NCBI GenBank assembly: GCA_023433705.1
Contig: JAEYUC010000025.1
Span: 1 to 64,000, forward strand
Length of the DNA: 64,000 nucleotides
From: Pseudomonadota bacterium
Lineage (GTDB): Bacteria; Pseudomonadota; Gammaproteobacteria; Steroidobacterales; Steroidobacteraceae
Reading direction: 5' to 3'
This document shows positions 42,460 to 51,169 of the stretch, piece by piece (position 1 is the stretch's first letter; each line of letters starts with the position of its first letter). The notes under the pieces are model-generated. The model did not search any database and was not told the DNA's origin. It worked only from the letters and a program-made list of their open reading frames with translations. A program made the position numbers and the translations under genes.

Positions 42460-43023
42460 TCAGACGCTCAATGGGGTGTGCGCATCCTTGAGGAAGCTGC
42501 GCGCGCGGAAGGAGAAACCGATCAACACGACGCCGAACGCGATCGCGAACGCGCCGATCATCCAGAGCAACGCCAGCACGCCCGCACCGGGACGCGCCAT
42601 CAGGAAAATGCCGAACGCGACAGAGAGAAGGCCGCCGAGCGCGAGCCACCACTCGCCTTCTATCTCGCGGCGCAGCCGGATCGCCGCGACGATCTCGAGC
42701 AGTCCCGACGCGATGGCCCAGGCCGCGATGTAGAAGAGGAGCACGATGGCCGTCATCGCGGGCGAGATGAACGTGAGCACGCCGATGCCGATGCCGCAGA
42801 GCCCGACCAGCAACAGGATCCACCAGTTCTCGTTCTGCTTCCGGCCGCCGAACGCACTGATGAGACTCGTGATGCCGTCCGCGAATGCGAAGGCGCCGAA
42901 CAGCAGCGTGAGCGCCTTCAACGAGATGCCAGGCTGCGTGAAGATGAGCACGCCGAAGGCGATCGAGATCACGCCCCGCAGGAGCATCATCCACCAATAG
43001 CGCGAAAGGATGCTGGAAAACAC
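42460..43023 (-). CDS. HdeD-family inner-membrane protein
   Basis: A 187-residue protein with six predicted membrane helices and the duplicated HdeD pattern (RGVISIAFGVLIFTQPGISL and LGGLLSVAFGIFLMARPGAGV). In E. coli HdeD is linked to acid resistance. The start is a GTG at 43023 with AAGGAG 6 bases upstream. The setting beside sigma, DUF1269 and phospholipase D genes suggests membrane-stress defence. Confidence 0.85.
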   Translation of the reverse strand: MFSSILSRYWWMMLLRGVISIAFGVLIFTQPGISLKALTLLFGAFAFADGITSLISAFGGRKQNENWWILLLVGLCGIGIGVLTFISPAMTAIVLLFYIAAWAIASGLLEIVAAIRLRREIEGEWWLALGGLLSVAFGIFLMARPGAGVLALLWMIGAFAIAFGVVLIGFSFRARSFLKDAHTPLSV

Positions 43024-43158
43024 GGGGTCTCCTTGTCGGCTGCGATAGTGCGCCGCGTCATCGAAGGGTTGTCAGCTTGGGGCCCCTCACACGCACTCGC
43101 AATAAGCCCTTCGGGCGCTGATCCCTTCCGGGCGAGCGCATAGGCTGCGAGCGTTCTC

Positions 43159-44700
43159 ATGACGCACTCGCTCCTGCGATGTCTCCTGCCCGCCTTCGCC
43201 GCGCTCGCGGTAGCCTGCGCGCAATTGCAACCGCGCCCGGAGCTGCCCTTGGACCATGCGATCCCTGCGGGAAGCGATGGACAGCTCGATGAACTGCTCG
43301 CGCCGTTCGAGGCGCGCAATCAGGGCAAGTCCGGGTTCAGGCTGCTCGAAGAAGGACCCGAGGCATTCTTCACGCGCGCGGAAAGCGCACGGCTGGCGGC
43401 GCGCAGTATCGACGTGCAGACCTACATCTGGCACGGCGACACCACCGGCCTGTATCTCGCCGCCCAGCTACTCTCGGCCGCCGACCGCGGCGTGCGCGTG
43501 CGGATCCTCGTCGACGACATGGACGGACGTTCGGGGAACGTGGCCTTCGCGGCGCTGGCCGCTCACGAGAACATCGCGGTGCGCATGTTCAATCCGTTCG
43601 CGTCGCGCAAGGGAAAGCTGGCGTTCCTCGGCGAAGGCGCGCGCAGCTTCCGGCGCATCAATCACCGCATGCACAACAAGTCGTGGATCGCGGACAACCG
43701 CATCGCGGTGGTCGGCGGTCGCAATCTCGGTGACGAATATTTCGGCGCCAGCGACGAAGTCAATTTCGTCGACCTCGATTTCGCAATGGTCGGCGCGGTG
43801 GTGGGCGACGCATCCGCATCGTTCGACCGGTACTGGAACTGCGAGGCCGCGTACCCGATGGAGGTGCTGGACCCGAAAGGGGTGAATACGGCGGCGCTGG
43901 AGAAAGTGCGCGCGTACCTCGCAAAGGCGGCGGCCCACGCGACCGTGCACCGTTACACGGAAAAGCTGCGCAGCGACCAGACAGTACGCGATCTGGCGGC
44001 GGGCCGACTTCCCATGCAGTGGTCATCCATCTACTCGTTCGCGTCGGACGATCCCATGAAGGCGCTGATGGACCAGAACGATCCGGCGCGCTCGCAGGTG
44101 ATCTCGACACTGGCGCCCGCGCTGGACGCCGCGCGCGAGGAGATCCTCATCATCTCTCCCTACTTCGTTCCGGGCGAAGATGGCACGCGCGCCATCCTGC
44201 GAGGAGTGGCCAACGGCCGGCGCGTGCGCATCCTCACCAACTCGCTGAGCGCGAACGATGTCGCCGCGGTGCATGGCGGTTATTCGCGTTATCGGAAACG
44301 GTTGCTCGAGGGCGGCGCGCAGATCTGGGAGCTCAAGCCCCTGGGCGCAGACGAACAGGATTCGAGCCTCTTCGGCTCGTCTGGCGCGAGCCTGCACACG
44401 AAGGCCTTCGCCGCGGACGCGAGGACCGCATTCGTCGGCAGCTACAACCTCGATCCGCGCTCGACGCTGCTCAATTGCGAACAGGGTGTGCTGGTCGAGG
44501 ACGAGACCATCACGAAGAAACTCATCGACATCTTCGAAAGGCAGGCCGCGCCGGCGCGTGCTTGGAGCGTTACCCAGAAGAACGGTGAATTGATCTGGAC
44601 GGATGGCAGGGAAACGTTCCAATCGGATCCGAAGGCGTCTATGGGGCGGAAATTCCAGGCCTGGTTCGCGCGCACGTTCCACCTGGACGCGCAGCTTTAG
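43159..44700 (+). CDS. Phospholipase D-family protein (cardiolipin synthase C-like)
   Basis: A 513-residue PLD-superfamily enzyme with an N-terminal export or lipoprotein-like signal (PAFAALAVACAQ). Two HKD motifs are present: MHNKSWIADNRIAVVGGRNLGDEYF (about residue 172) and LHTKAFAADARTAFVGSYNLDPRS (about 415). The pattern and length match ClsC/YmdC, which makes cardiolipin from two phospholipids in E. coli, but a phospholipase activity is also possible. Confidence 0.88.
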   Translation: MTHSLLRCLLPAFAALAVACAQLQPRPELPLDHAIPAGSDGQLDELLAPFEARNQGKSGFRLLEEGPEAFFTRAESARLAARSIDVQTYIWHGDTTGLYLAAQLLSAADRGVRVRILVDDMDGRSGNVAFAALAAHENIAVRMFNPFASRKGKLAFLGEGARSFRRINHRMHNKSWIADNRIAVVGGRNLGDEYFGASDEVNFVDLDFAMVGAVVGDASASFDRYWNCEAAYPMEVLDPKGVNTAALEKVRAYLAKAAAHATVHRYTEKLRSDQTVRDLAAGRLPMQWSSIYSFASDDPMKALMDQNDPARSQVISTLAPALDAAREEILIISPYFVPGEDGTRAILRGVANGRRVRILTNSLSANDVAAVHGGYSRYRKRLLEGGAQIWELKPLGADEQDSSLFGSSGASLHTKAFAADARTAFVGSYNLDPRSTLLNCEQGVLVEDETITKKLIDIFERQAAPARAWSVTQKNGELIWTDGRETFQSDPKASMGRKFQAWFARTFHLDAQL

Positions 44701-44785
44701 CCGCACGGACAACGGCCGATAGAGGCAGACCCGTTTCTTGCGTCCGGTCACATCGGACGCTCACGAATGCGTCTATCGTCCGCTT

Positions 44786-46021
44786 ATGACAAAAACGCCC
44801 GGCTCCCACTCGCGCGCGCATCCGGCTCTCGCCCATGGCACGCCGCTGTCGGGCGCGGAGCCGCCCGCGCATTTCGAGGCGGAGCTGGAAGCCGAATACG
44901 TCCGTGCGCGGCTGATGAACAACCGCACGTTGTTCCGCATGGCCTCCGTGCTCGGCCTGCTGGTCACGTTCCTGCGAATCGCCGAGCTCGCCGTGACCGA
45001 TGGCGGAACGCTCGTGCGGGCTCAACCGATCGTGATCGTCTTCCCGTTGGTCGTGTTCACGATGTCCGCGTTGCTCGCCTGGTTCGCGTGGCACCCCTCC
45101 TTCCTGCGCCGGTACCTGCCGCTCGCGAACTTCGCCGTACCGACGCGCAACGTCTTCGTGAGCGTCGCCGTCGCCGCGATGGCGGCGCGCGGCCAGGTCG
45201 AGCTGCTGATCATCATGCCCGTCATGGTGCTGAGCCCGTTCTTCTTCCTGGGACTGCACTTCCGGCCGGCGCTGGTCAGCGTGGCGCTCACCATCGTGTC
45301 ATTCGTCGGTTCGGCGCTGGTCTTCGAGATGCCGGCCACCGCGCTGCTGCGTTCGTGCGGATTTCTCCTCGCGACGGCCGCGGTCAGCGCGTTGGCAGCG
45401 TGGCAGATCGAAAGGCAATCGCGCCGCGCCTTCCTCGAGAGCCGTCTCATCGCGCAGCTCGCGGAACAGGATGCCCTCACCGGGGCGAAGAACCGGCGCG
45501 TATTCGACGAGCAACTCACGCGCCTGTGGCATCAGGCCGTCGACGATCGGCGTCCGCTCGCGATCCTGTTGATCGACGTGGATCACTTCAAGGATTACAA
45601 CGATCGCTACGGGCACCAGGCCGGCGACGTGGCGTTGCAGCAGGTGGCGAAGGCCGTGCAGGCGCAGATCCACCGGCCGCTCGACCTGTTGTCACGTTAC
45701 GGTGGTGAGGAGTTCGCGGCGCTGCTGTACGACGTCAACAATGCGCAGGCGCGGGAAGTCGCCGAGCGAATGCGCCTGGCCGTGAGCGCGATGGCGATCG
45801 AGCACCGCGGATCGCGCACGGCGCGCGTGGTGACGGTCAGCATCGGTGTGGCGGCGATTCAACCGCTGGCCAGCCGCGGGCCGCTCGGGGCGCTGCAGTT
45901 GGCCGATGAGGCGCTGTACGCGGCGAAAGTTCGTGGGCGTAACAACGTCCATCTCGCGGCGGAGACGGAGTACAGCGATCTGGAGACTGGGGTGTTTGCT
46001 CAGCAGTCGTTCGGGCGGTGA
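44786..46021 (+). CDS. Membrane-bound diguanylate cyclase
   Basis: A 411-residue GGDEF protein. Six hydrophobic segments (about residues 40-205) form a membrane sensor of MASE-like type; the GGDEF domain (about 230-395) has DVDHFKDYNDRYGHQAGD and the active-site loop RYGGEEF, so c-di-GMP synthesis is expected. An inhibitory RxxD site (RPLD) stands five residues before the GGEEF, allowing product feedback. The ATG at 44786 is preferred; the frame also opens at 44738. The signal sensed is unknown. Confidence 0.9.
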   Translation: MTKTPGSHSRAHPALAHGTPLSGAEPPAHFEAELEAEYVRARLMNNRTLFRMASVLGLLVTFLRIAELAVTDGGTLVRAQPIVIVFPLVVFTMSALLAWFAWHPSFLRRYLPLANFAVPTRNVFVSVAVAAMAARGQVELLIIMPVMVLSPFFFLGLHFRPALVSVALTIVSFVGSALVFEMPATALLRSCGFLLATAAVSALAAWQIERQSRRAFLESRLIAQLAEQDALTGAKNRRVFDEQLTRLWHQAVDDRRPLAILLIDVDHFKDYNDRYGHQAGDVALQQVAKAVQAQIHRPLDLLSRYGGEEFAALLYDVNNAQAREVAERMRLAVSAMAIEHRGSRTARVVTVSIGVAAIQPLASRGPLGALQLADEALYAAKVRGRNNVHLAAETEYSDLETGVFAQQSFGR

Positions 46022-46066
46022 CGGCCGCCTCGTCCATCGCGACTAGTTAGTTAAACCGCGTCTTCC

Positions 46067-46390
46067 TCATCGGCTGCGCACTCGGGTTGCCAGGACCACG
46101 AGTACAGCCACCGCACCAAGAGCCGACACGCCAAGCTGGCCCATATCCGAGGACAGAAAGGACGCGAGCGCTGCATTGAGGCGCGTGACACCCGCGATCA
46201 GCCACGGTGACGCCACGACGGCGGCGACCGGGACCGCCAGGCGTAAACCGACGTGAATGAAATCCCTGCGCCGGTGTCCCGCGCGCACCTTGCGCATCGT
46301 GGCGGCAATGAAGGCGTCGGCGGGAACCTGGCGGTGCGCCTGCTCGAAGTGGGCAGCCAGCCGCGCGTCGAAACCATCGCGATCACTCAT
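46067..46390 (-). CDS. Small membrane protein, probable anti-sigma partner
   Basis: A 107-residue protein overlapping the ECF sigma gene by 4 bp (ATGA). The N-terminus is soluble (DRDGFDARLAAHFEQAHRQVPADAFIAATMRKV) and two membrane helices follow (LRLAVPVAAVVASPWLIAG and GVSALGAVAVLVVLA). Size, coupling and topology (soluble N-terminus, membrane C-terminus) fit a small membrane anti-sigma factor, but there is no zinc motif; the role is inferred from context. Confidence 0.7.
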   Translation of the reverse strand: MSDRDGFDARLAAHFEQAHRQVPADAFIAATMRKVRAGHRRRDFIHVGLRLAVPVAAVVASPWLIAGVTRLNAALASFLSSDMGQLGVSALGAVAVLVVLATRVRSR

Positions 46391-46944
46391 GTCTCTTCTC
46401 CATATCCGGCAAGTATTTCCCGCAATCGCGCCGCGCCGCGCGCGATGTGGGATTTCACCGTGCCCAGGGGCAGGCCAGTGAGCTCGACGATCTGCGGATG
46501 CGACTGGCCTTCGCTGTACGCCAGCACCACGCAGACGCGCACGTCCGGTGGCAGCGTCGAGAGCGCGGCGTCCAGATCCATGCTGGCGGCGGTGGCATCG
46601 TGATGGACCGCGAGATCCGAAAAGTCGACGTCGCTGACCGTCGTGACCCTGCCGCGCCTGACTTCCTGCAGCCACACGTTCACCATGATCTGCTTCAGCC
46701 AGCCGTCGAATGCCACGGCGCTGCGCAGCCGCCCGATCGAGCGCCACGCCGTCAGAAAGACCTGCTGCGCCAGGTCGTCGCCAAGCGCCGGCTGCCGACA
46801 CAGGTGATACATGAATTTGCGCACACGGGTCTGGCGACGGCGCAGCACCTCGGCGAATGCGCTGTCGTCACCGGCACACGCCAGTGCGATCACGAGGGTG
46901 TCAGCCGCCTTTTGCAGGTCGGCGGCCGCGAGTCGGCTCTCCAC
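46387..46944 (-). CDS. ECF sigma factor
   Basis: A 185-residue sigma factor. Region 2: DSAFAEVLRRRQTRVRKFMYHLCRQPALGDDLAQQVFLTAW; region 4: AYSEGQSHPQIVELTGLPLGTVKSHIARGAARLREIL. The start is a GTG directly abutting (0 bp) the stop of the upstream membrane-protein gene. Three genes (membrane protein, sigma, small membrane protein) thus form a compact operon. Confidence 0.88.
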   Translation of the reverse strand: MESRLAAADLQKAADTLVIALACAGDDSAFAEVLRRRQTRVRKFMYHLCRQPALGDDLAQQVFLTAWRSIGRLRSAVAFDGWLKQIMVNVWLQEVRRGRVTTVSDVDFSDLAVHHDATAASMDLDAALSTLPPDVRVCVVLAYSEGQSHPQIVELTGLPLGTVKSHIARGAARLREILAGYGEET

Positions 46945-47367
46945 CTAGAGTGACTGGTGTTCGTGCCGAGAGCCTGGAGGCGGTTCGGCGAACCGGGACG
47001 AGAAAAACACGCCCAGCCCCGCCACGGCAGTGGCCGCCGCGATCGCCAGGGCTGCGAACGCCTGGCGGTCTTCGAATACGATTCCGAGGGTGGCGAAGAC
47101 GATCGCGAGTCCCGCAGCCACGAACATGATGATCGTGCCGGTGATGCGCAGAGCGCGATAACCACTGCCGGGCTTGCTCTGCTCGTCGGGCGCGGGACTG
47201 AAGAGTTCCTTTAACCGGGCTTCATCGATCGTGCCCGTCTTTTCCACGAGCCGCCGCAGCGTTTCATGCTTCTCGGCCTGCTGGCGCGCCTCCTTCCACA
47301 TGCCCCCAACTACCAGGGCCGAGACGAATAGCCAGAATCCCACCGCACCGTATTCACCCAGCACCAT
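46945..47367 (-). CDS. Membrane protein of the sigma operon (DUF6249-like)
   Basis: A 140-residue protein: an N-terminal membrane helix (VGFWLFVSALVVGGMW), a charged cytoplasmic linker (WKEARQQAEKHETLRRLVEKTG) and two more helices (ITGTIIMFVAAGLAIVFATLGIV, AALAIAAATAVAGLGVFF). The helix plus QAEKHETLRRLVE pattern resembles DUF6249 proteins that commonly precede ECF sigma genes. It is first in the operon, with the sigma gene starting immediately after its stop. Function unknown. Confidence 0.72.
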   Translation of the reverse strand: MVLGEYGAVGFWLFVSALVVGGMWKEARQQAEKHETLRRLVEKTGTIDEARLKELFSPAPDEQSKPGSGYRALRITGTIIMFVAAGLAIVFATLGIVFEDRQAFAALAIAAATAVAGLGVFFSSRFAEPPPGSRHEHQSL

Positions 47368-47580
47368 GACCGCCTCCCGATGAATTGACTTCCATGTAAC
47401 CCAAGATGCGGGGAAAACGCGAATGGATGCGGGGGTGCGAAGTTAGATTGCCTGGGGTTAGGCAAGGGCGGCTCGCGCGGAGAGATTACTCGCCCGCTAC
47501 GCGGGCTCGCCGACCACAACCTTGTATTGGCCAGAAGCACTTCGAAGATCGGTCGCAGTACGCTCGAAATGAAATAAAGA

Positions 47581-47601
47581 GGCTCGGTCAGCGACCGGGC
47601 C
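47581..47601. terminator. Intrinsic terminator after tRNA-Arg
   Basis: GGCTCGGTC-AGC-GACCGGGCC forms a 9-bp stem (one G-U in one orientation) with T-rich sequence on both sides (TTTTCATTT on the + strand; TCTTTATTTC on the minus strand). It lies 14 bp downstream of the tRNA in the minus direction and would end its transcript. Confidence 0.75.
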
Positions 47602-47614
47602 TTTTCATTTCAAT

Positions 47615-47691
47615 TGGCGCGCCCGGAGAGATTCGAACTCCCGACCACCTGGTTCGAAGCCAGGTGCTCTATCCAACTGAGCTACGGGCGC
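47615..47691 (-). tRNA. tRNA-Arg (anticodon TCG)
   Basis: The minus strand folds as a complete tRNA of 77 nt with encoded CCA. The acceptor stem pairs GCGCCCG with CGGGCGC, the D-arm has GCTCAGTTGGATAGAGC, the anticodon stem is ACCTGG/CCAGGT with loop CTTCGAA (anticodon TCG, reading CGA arginine), and the T-arm has GGGAGTTCGAATCTCTC. The discriminator base is G. Confidence 0.95.
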
Positions 47692-47788
47692 GTGGGGCGG
47701 GATTCTATCCGCAATCGGTCTTCAGGTTGGCAAGCGTGGAACCGGAGGCCCCGCGGGCCGGTCAACGCCTGAAACCCGGAGGCTCCCG

Positions 47789-48493
47789 ATGACGCATTCA
47801 ACAGGACCAGTAACGAAAGCGAAGCGTTTCTGGCACGAATACCGCGCCACTCTCTTCTTCCTCTTCGCGATGCTCATGTTCCGCTCGGCCTGGGCGGACT
47901 GGATGACGGTGCCGACGGGGTCGATGAATCCGACGATCGTCGAGGGCGACCGGATCCTCGTGGACAAGCATGTTTTCGGATTGCGTTTGCCGTGGACGCT
48001 GGTGCGGCTCACCGACGGGCGCGATCCGCAACGCGGCGAAATTGTCGTTTTCGACTCGCCATACGATGGAACGGCGCTGGTGAAGCGGGTGGTCGGCGTT
48101 CCGGGCGACGTCGTCGCGCTCGACGAGCACGGGCTCATGATCAACGGCGGGTACGCTAACTACTCGGCCGGCGAAGCCGCGCTGATCGAAACGCTGCTCG
48201 AATCGGCGCGCGAAGGGCGACCGACCATGTATCGCGAATCCGGGCCGATTCCCGGACACGACATGATGCGCATGGCGACTCCGGGCGATCGGGAGTACTT
48301 CGGCCCGGTGCGCGTGCCGGACGGCATGTACCTCATGCTTGGCGACAACCGCGACAACAGCGCCGACTCGCGCTACTTCGGCTTCGTGCCGCGCCGGAAC
48401 ATCGTCGGGCTCACTTCGAAGGTCGTAGTGTCCTTCAATCCCGACAACTACTATCTACCGCGCCGTAACCGCTGGTTCGCCCCGCTCGAATAG
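47789..48493 (+). CDS. lepB: Signal peptidase I
   Basis: Removes signal peptides on the periplasmic face. One N-terminal membrane helix (ATLFFLFAMLMFRSAW) is followed by the catalytic Ser in PTGSMNPTI (about residue 45), the Lys in LVKRVVGVPGD (about 93-100) and the conserved GDNRDNSADSRYFG. At 234 residues it is shorter than E. coli LepB (324), which has an extra helix and a large insertion; this is normal for shorter family members. A CGGAGG ribosome-binding site precedes the ATG. Confidence 0.93.
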   Translation: MTHSTGPVTKAKRFWHEYRATLFFLFAMLMFRSAWADWMTVPTGSMNPTIVEGDRILVDKHVFGLRLPWTLVRLTDGRDPQRGEIVVFDSPYDGTALVKRVVGVPGDVVALDEHGLMINGGYANYSAGEAALIETLLESAREGRPTMYRESGPIPGHDMMRMATPGDREYFGPVRVPDGMYLMLGDNRDNSADSRYFGFVPRRNIVGLTSKVVVSFNPDNYYLPRRNRWFAPLE

Positions 48494-48535
48494 TTTTACC
48501 GGGTTGCGGCGCCAGGCACCGTCACCCGGCAGAAG

Positions 48536-50257
48536 TCAGTGCGAGTCGCGGGTGACGGTGGTGCCGGAGCCGCCGACGAGGAAGTCGAGGTCGGCGCCCT
48601 TGTCGGCTTGCTGCACGTGTTCGACGTACAGCTTGTAGTAGCCGCGCTTCGGGGCCTCGGGGGCCTTCCAGGCGGCGCGGCGCTTCGCGAGCTCGGCGTC
48701 GCTCACGTCGAGATGCAACCTGCGCGCAGGCACGTCGAGCTCGATGAAGTCTCCGGTCTGCACCAGCGCCAGCGGGCCGCCGGCGGCGGACTCGGGCGCG
48801 ACGTGCAACACGACCGTGCCGTACGCGGTGCCGCTCATGCGCGCATCGGAGATACGCACCATGTCGGTGATGCCCTTGCGCAGCACCTTCGGCGGCAGCG
48901 GCATGTTGCCGACCTCGGCCATGCCGGGGTAACCCTTCGGGCCGCAGCCCTTCAGCACCATGACGCTGTTCTCGTCGATGTCGAGGTTCTCGTCGTCGAT
49001 CTTCGCCTTGAAGTCCTCGATCGACTCGAACACCACGGCCTTGCCGCGATGCTTGAGTAGTTTGGGAGTCGCCGCGGACGGCTTGATCACCGCGCCGTCG
49101 GGCGCGAGGTTGCCGCGCAGGATCGCGATGCCGGCCTTGTCCTTGAACGGCTCGCCGAACTGCTTGATGACCTCGCGATTCCAGCAGGGCGCGCTCTCGA
49201 TGTTCTCGCCCATGGTCTTGCCATTCGCGGTCAACGCATCCTTGTTGAGCACGTGCGCGATCTCGCGCAGCACGGCGGGCAGTCCGCCGGCGTAATAGAA
49301 GTCTTCCATCAGGTACTTGCCCGACGGCTGCAGGTCGAGCAGGCAAGGCAGCTGCGAAGCGAGCTTGTCCCAGTCGTCGAGCTCGAGCTTCACGCCGAGT
49401 CGACCGGCGAGCGCGAGTAGATGGATGACGGAATTCGTCGAACCGCCGATCGCGGCGTTGGCCTTGATCGCATTTTCGAACGCCGCGCGGGTGAGGATCT
49501 TCGAGAGCACGAGATCTTCGCGCACCATCTCCACTATGCGCCGGCCGGACAACTGCGCGAGCCGGTAACGCTGCGCATCGACCGCGGGAATGGCCGCGTT
49601 GCCGGGCAGCGAAACGCCCAGCGCTTCGACCATGCTCGCCATCGTCGACGCCGTACCCATGGTCATGCAGTGGCCTTTCGACCGATGCATACAGGATTCG
49701 GCAGCGGTGAATTCATCTTTTGACATCTTTCCGGCGCGCACGTCTTCCGACATCTGCCAGACGCCGGTGCCGGAGCCTATCTGCTTGCCGCGATAGTGAC
49801 CCGACAACATCGGGCCGCCCGAGATTCCGATGGTGGGCAGATCGCAACTCGCCGCGCCCATGAGCAACGATGGCGTGGTTTTGTCGCAACCCATCAGCAG
49901 CACGACGCCGTCGATCGGATTGCCGCGGATCGACTCCTCGACATCCATGCTCGCGAGATTGCGGAACAACATCGCGGTCGGCTTGAGCTGCGTCTCGCCG
50001 AGCGACATCACGGGAAATTCCAGCGGAAAACCGCCTGCTTCGTACACGCCGCGTTTCACGAACTCGGCGATCTCGCGGAAGTGGCCGTTGCAGGGCGTGA
50101 GCTCGGACCACGTGTTGCAGATGCCGATGACCGGGCGGCCATCGAACAAGTCGTCGGGATAGCCCTGGTTCTTGAGCCAGCTGCGATGGATGAAGCCGTC
50201 TTTATCCTGCTTGCCGAACCAGTCCTGGCTTCGCAGCCGCTTCACTTTCGAATCCAT
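48536..50257 (-). CDS. IlvD/EDD-family sugar-acid dehydratase (L-arabonate dehydratase-like)
   Basis: A 573-residue iron-sulfur dehydratase. The cluster and Mg-site blocks are LMGCDKTTPSLLMGAASCD, AESCMHRSKGHCMTMGTAST and DARMSGTAYGTVVLH. The N-terminus VKRLRSQDWFGKQDKDGFIHRSW and length match pentonate dehydratases rather than IlvD of isoleucine-valine synthesis. It would dehydrate L-arabonate (or a related aldonate) to 2-keto-3-deoxy acid. It diverges from the SDR/AraD1/ABC operon, which supports this. The ATG at 50257 (MDSKVKRL) is used; a start 10 codons upstream is possible. Confidence 0.9.
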   Translation of the reverse strand: MDSKVKRLRSQDWFGKQDKDGFIHRSWLKNQGYPDDLFDGRPVIGICNTWSELTPCNGHFREIAEFVKRGVYEAGGFPLEFPVMSLGETQLKPTAMLFRNLASMDVEESIRGNPIDGVVLLMGCDKTTPSLLMGAASCDLPTIGISGGPMLSGHYRGKQIGSGTGVWQMSEDVRAGKMSKDEFTAAESCMHRSKGHCMTMGTASTMASMVEALGVSLPGNAAIPAVDAQRYRLAQLSGRRIVEMVREDLVLSKILTRAAFENAIKANAAIGGSTNSVIHLLALAGRLGVKLELDDWDKLASQLPCLLDLQPSGKYLMEDFYYAGGLPAVLREIAHVLNKDALTANGKTMGENIESAPCWNREVIKQFGEPFKDKAGIAILRGNLAPDGAVIKPSAATPKLLKHRGKAVVFESIEDFKAKIDDENLDIDENSVMVLKGCGPKGYPGMAEVGNMPLPPKVLRKGITDMVRISDARMSGTAYGTVVLHVAPESAAGGPLALVQTGDFIELDVPARRLHLDVSDAELAKRRAAWKAPEAPKRGYYKLYVEHVQQADKGADLDFLVGGSGTTVTRDSH

Positions 50258-50341
50258 CGTCACGCCTCTGAAATTGCAGACGCGCACCTTCGCACAAGCG
50301 CTAGCGAAATATCTATACTCCGGCGATTCCTGTTTTCACTT

Positions 50342-50361
50342 GCTTGAGACAGCTTGAGACA
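50342..50361. promoter_or_regulatory. Tandem 10-bp repeat upstream of the sugar operon
   Basis: GCTTGAGACA occurs twice back to back (50342-50351 and 50352-50361), ending 4 bp before the ATG of the SDR gene. One-helical-turn spacing suits cooperative protein contact. About 25 bp upstream lies a TATACT (-10-like) at 50314-50319 and the palindrome CGCTAGCG at 50299-50306 (partial regulatory region shared with the divergent dehydratase). Regulatory function is inferred. Confidence 0.4.
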
Positions 50362-50365
50362 TTCG

Positions 50366-51166
50366 ATGCCCGTAGACCGTCGCGATTCCACCGCCGCCCT
50401 GACCGGGGGAGCAATCTACCCGTCTCTGCGGGGTCGCAGCGTGTTCATCACGGGCGGTGGCTCGGGAATTGGCGCTTGTTTGACCGAGGCATTCGCAAGA
50501 CAGGGATCGCTCGTTGCATTTGTTGATATCGCAGAAGCTCCCTCGTCGGCTCTCGTGGACAAGATTGAGAAAGAGGGACATCCCCGCCCGTGGTTCCGCA
50601 AGACCGACGTCACGGACATCCCCGCGCTGCAGGCGGCTATCCGCGATGCTTCGCGCGACCTTGGCGACTTTCACATCCTCGTCAACAACGTGGCGAACGA
50701 CGAGCGCCACAACTTCATGGACGTCACGCCCGAGTACTACGACAACCGGATCGCGGTCAACCAGCGGCCGGCATTCTTCGCGATGCAGGCGGTCGTGCCC
50801 GGCATGAAGAAGATGGGCGGTGGTTCGATCATCAACTTCGGCTCTAACTCCTATGGAGCGAAGGGCCGCAACATGTCGGTTTACACCACGGCCAAGTCGT
50901 CGGTGATCGGACTCACGCGCGGCATGGCGGCCGAACTCGGCGAGCACCGGATCCGCGTCAATGTGATCACGCCGGGCTGGATCATGACCCCGCGCCAGGT
51001 CGAGAAGTGGCTGACGCCCGAGGGCGAGCTCGAGATCAAGCGCAACCAGGTGCTGCCCGACAAGGTGCAGCCCGGGGACGTCGCGCCGCTCGCGCTGTTC
51101 CTCGCCTCCGATGACGCCCGCGCCTGCTCCGCGCAGGAATACATCGTCGACGCCGGCTGGCTCTAA
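50366..51166 (+). CDS. SDR-family sugar 1-dehydrogenase
   Basis: A 266-residue short-chain dehydrogenase: NAD(P) motif TGGGSGIGACL (about residues 33-43), NNVAND, catalytic Ser in NFGSNSYGAKG and YTTAKSSVIGL with the Tyr and Lys. In context it probably oxidises L-arabinose (or D-galactose/D-xylose) to the lactone or acid, the first step of the non-phosphorylative route. The ATG at 50366 is preferred; a TTG at 50354 is an alternative. The stop is followed 3 bp later by the AraD1-like gene. Confidence 0.86.
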   Translation: MPVDRRDSTAALTGGAIYPSLRGRSVFITGGGSGIGACLTEAFARQGSLVAFVDIAEAPSSALVDKIEKEGHPRPWFRKTDVTDIPALQAAIRDASRDLGDFHILVNNVANDERHNFMDVTPEYYDNRIAVNQRPAFFAMQAVVPGMKKMGGGSIINFGSNSYGAKGRNMSVYTTAKSSVIGLTRGMAAELGEHRIRVNVITPGWIMTPRQVEKWLTPEGELEIKRNQVLPDKVQPGDVAPLALFLASDDARACSAQEYIVDAGWL

Positions 51167-51169
51167 CTA

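Noticed and set aside
47492..47506. GCCCGC-TAC-GCGGGC hairpin upstream of the tRNA terminator
   Set aside because: Perfect 6-bp stem but no T-run on either strand and no nearby gene end, so not called as a terminator.
47406..47792. Open frame covering the tRNA, containing GEIRTPDHLVRSQVLYPTELRA
   Set aside because: This is a well-known false protein produced by reading through a tRNA-Arg gene; the tRNA on the minus strand explains the sequence.
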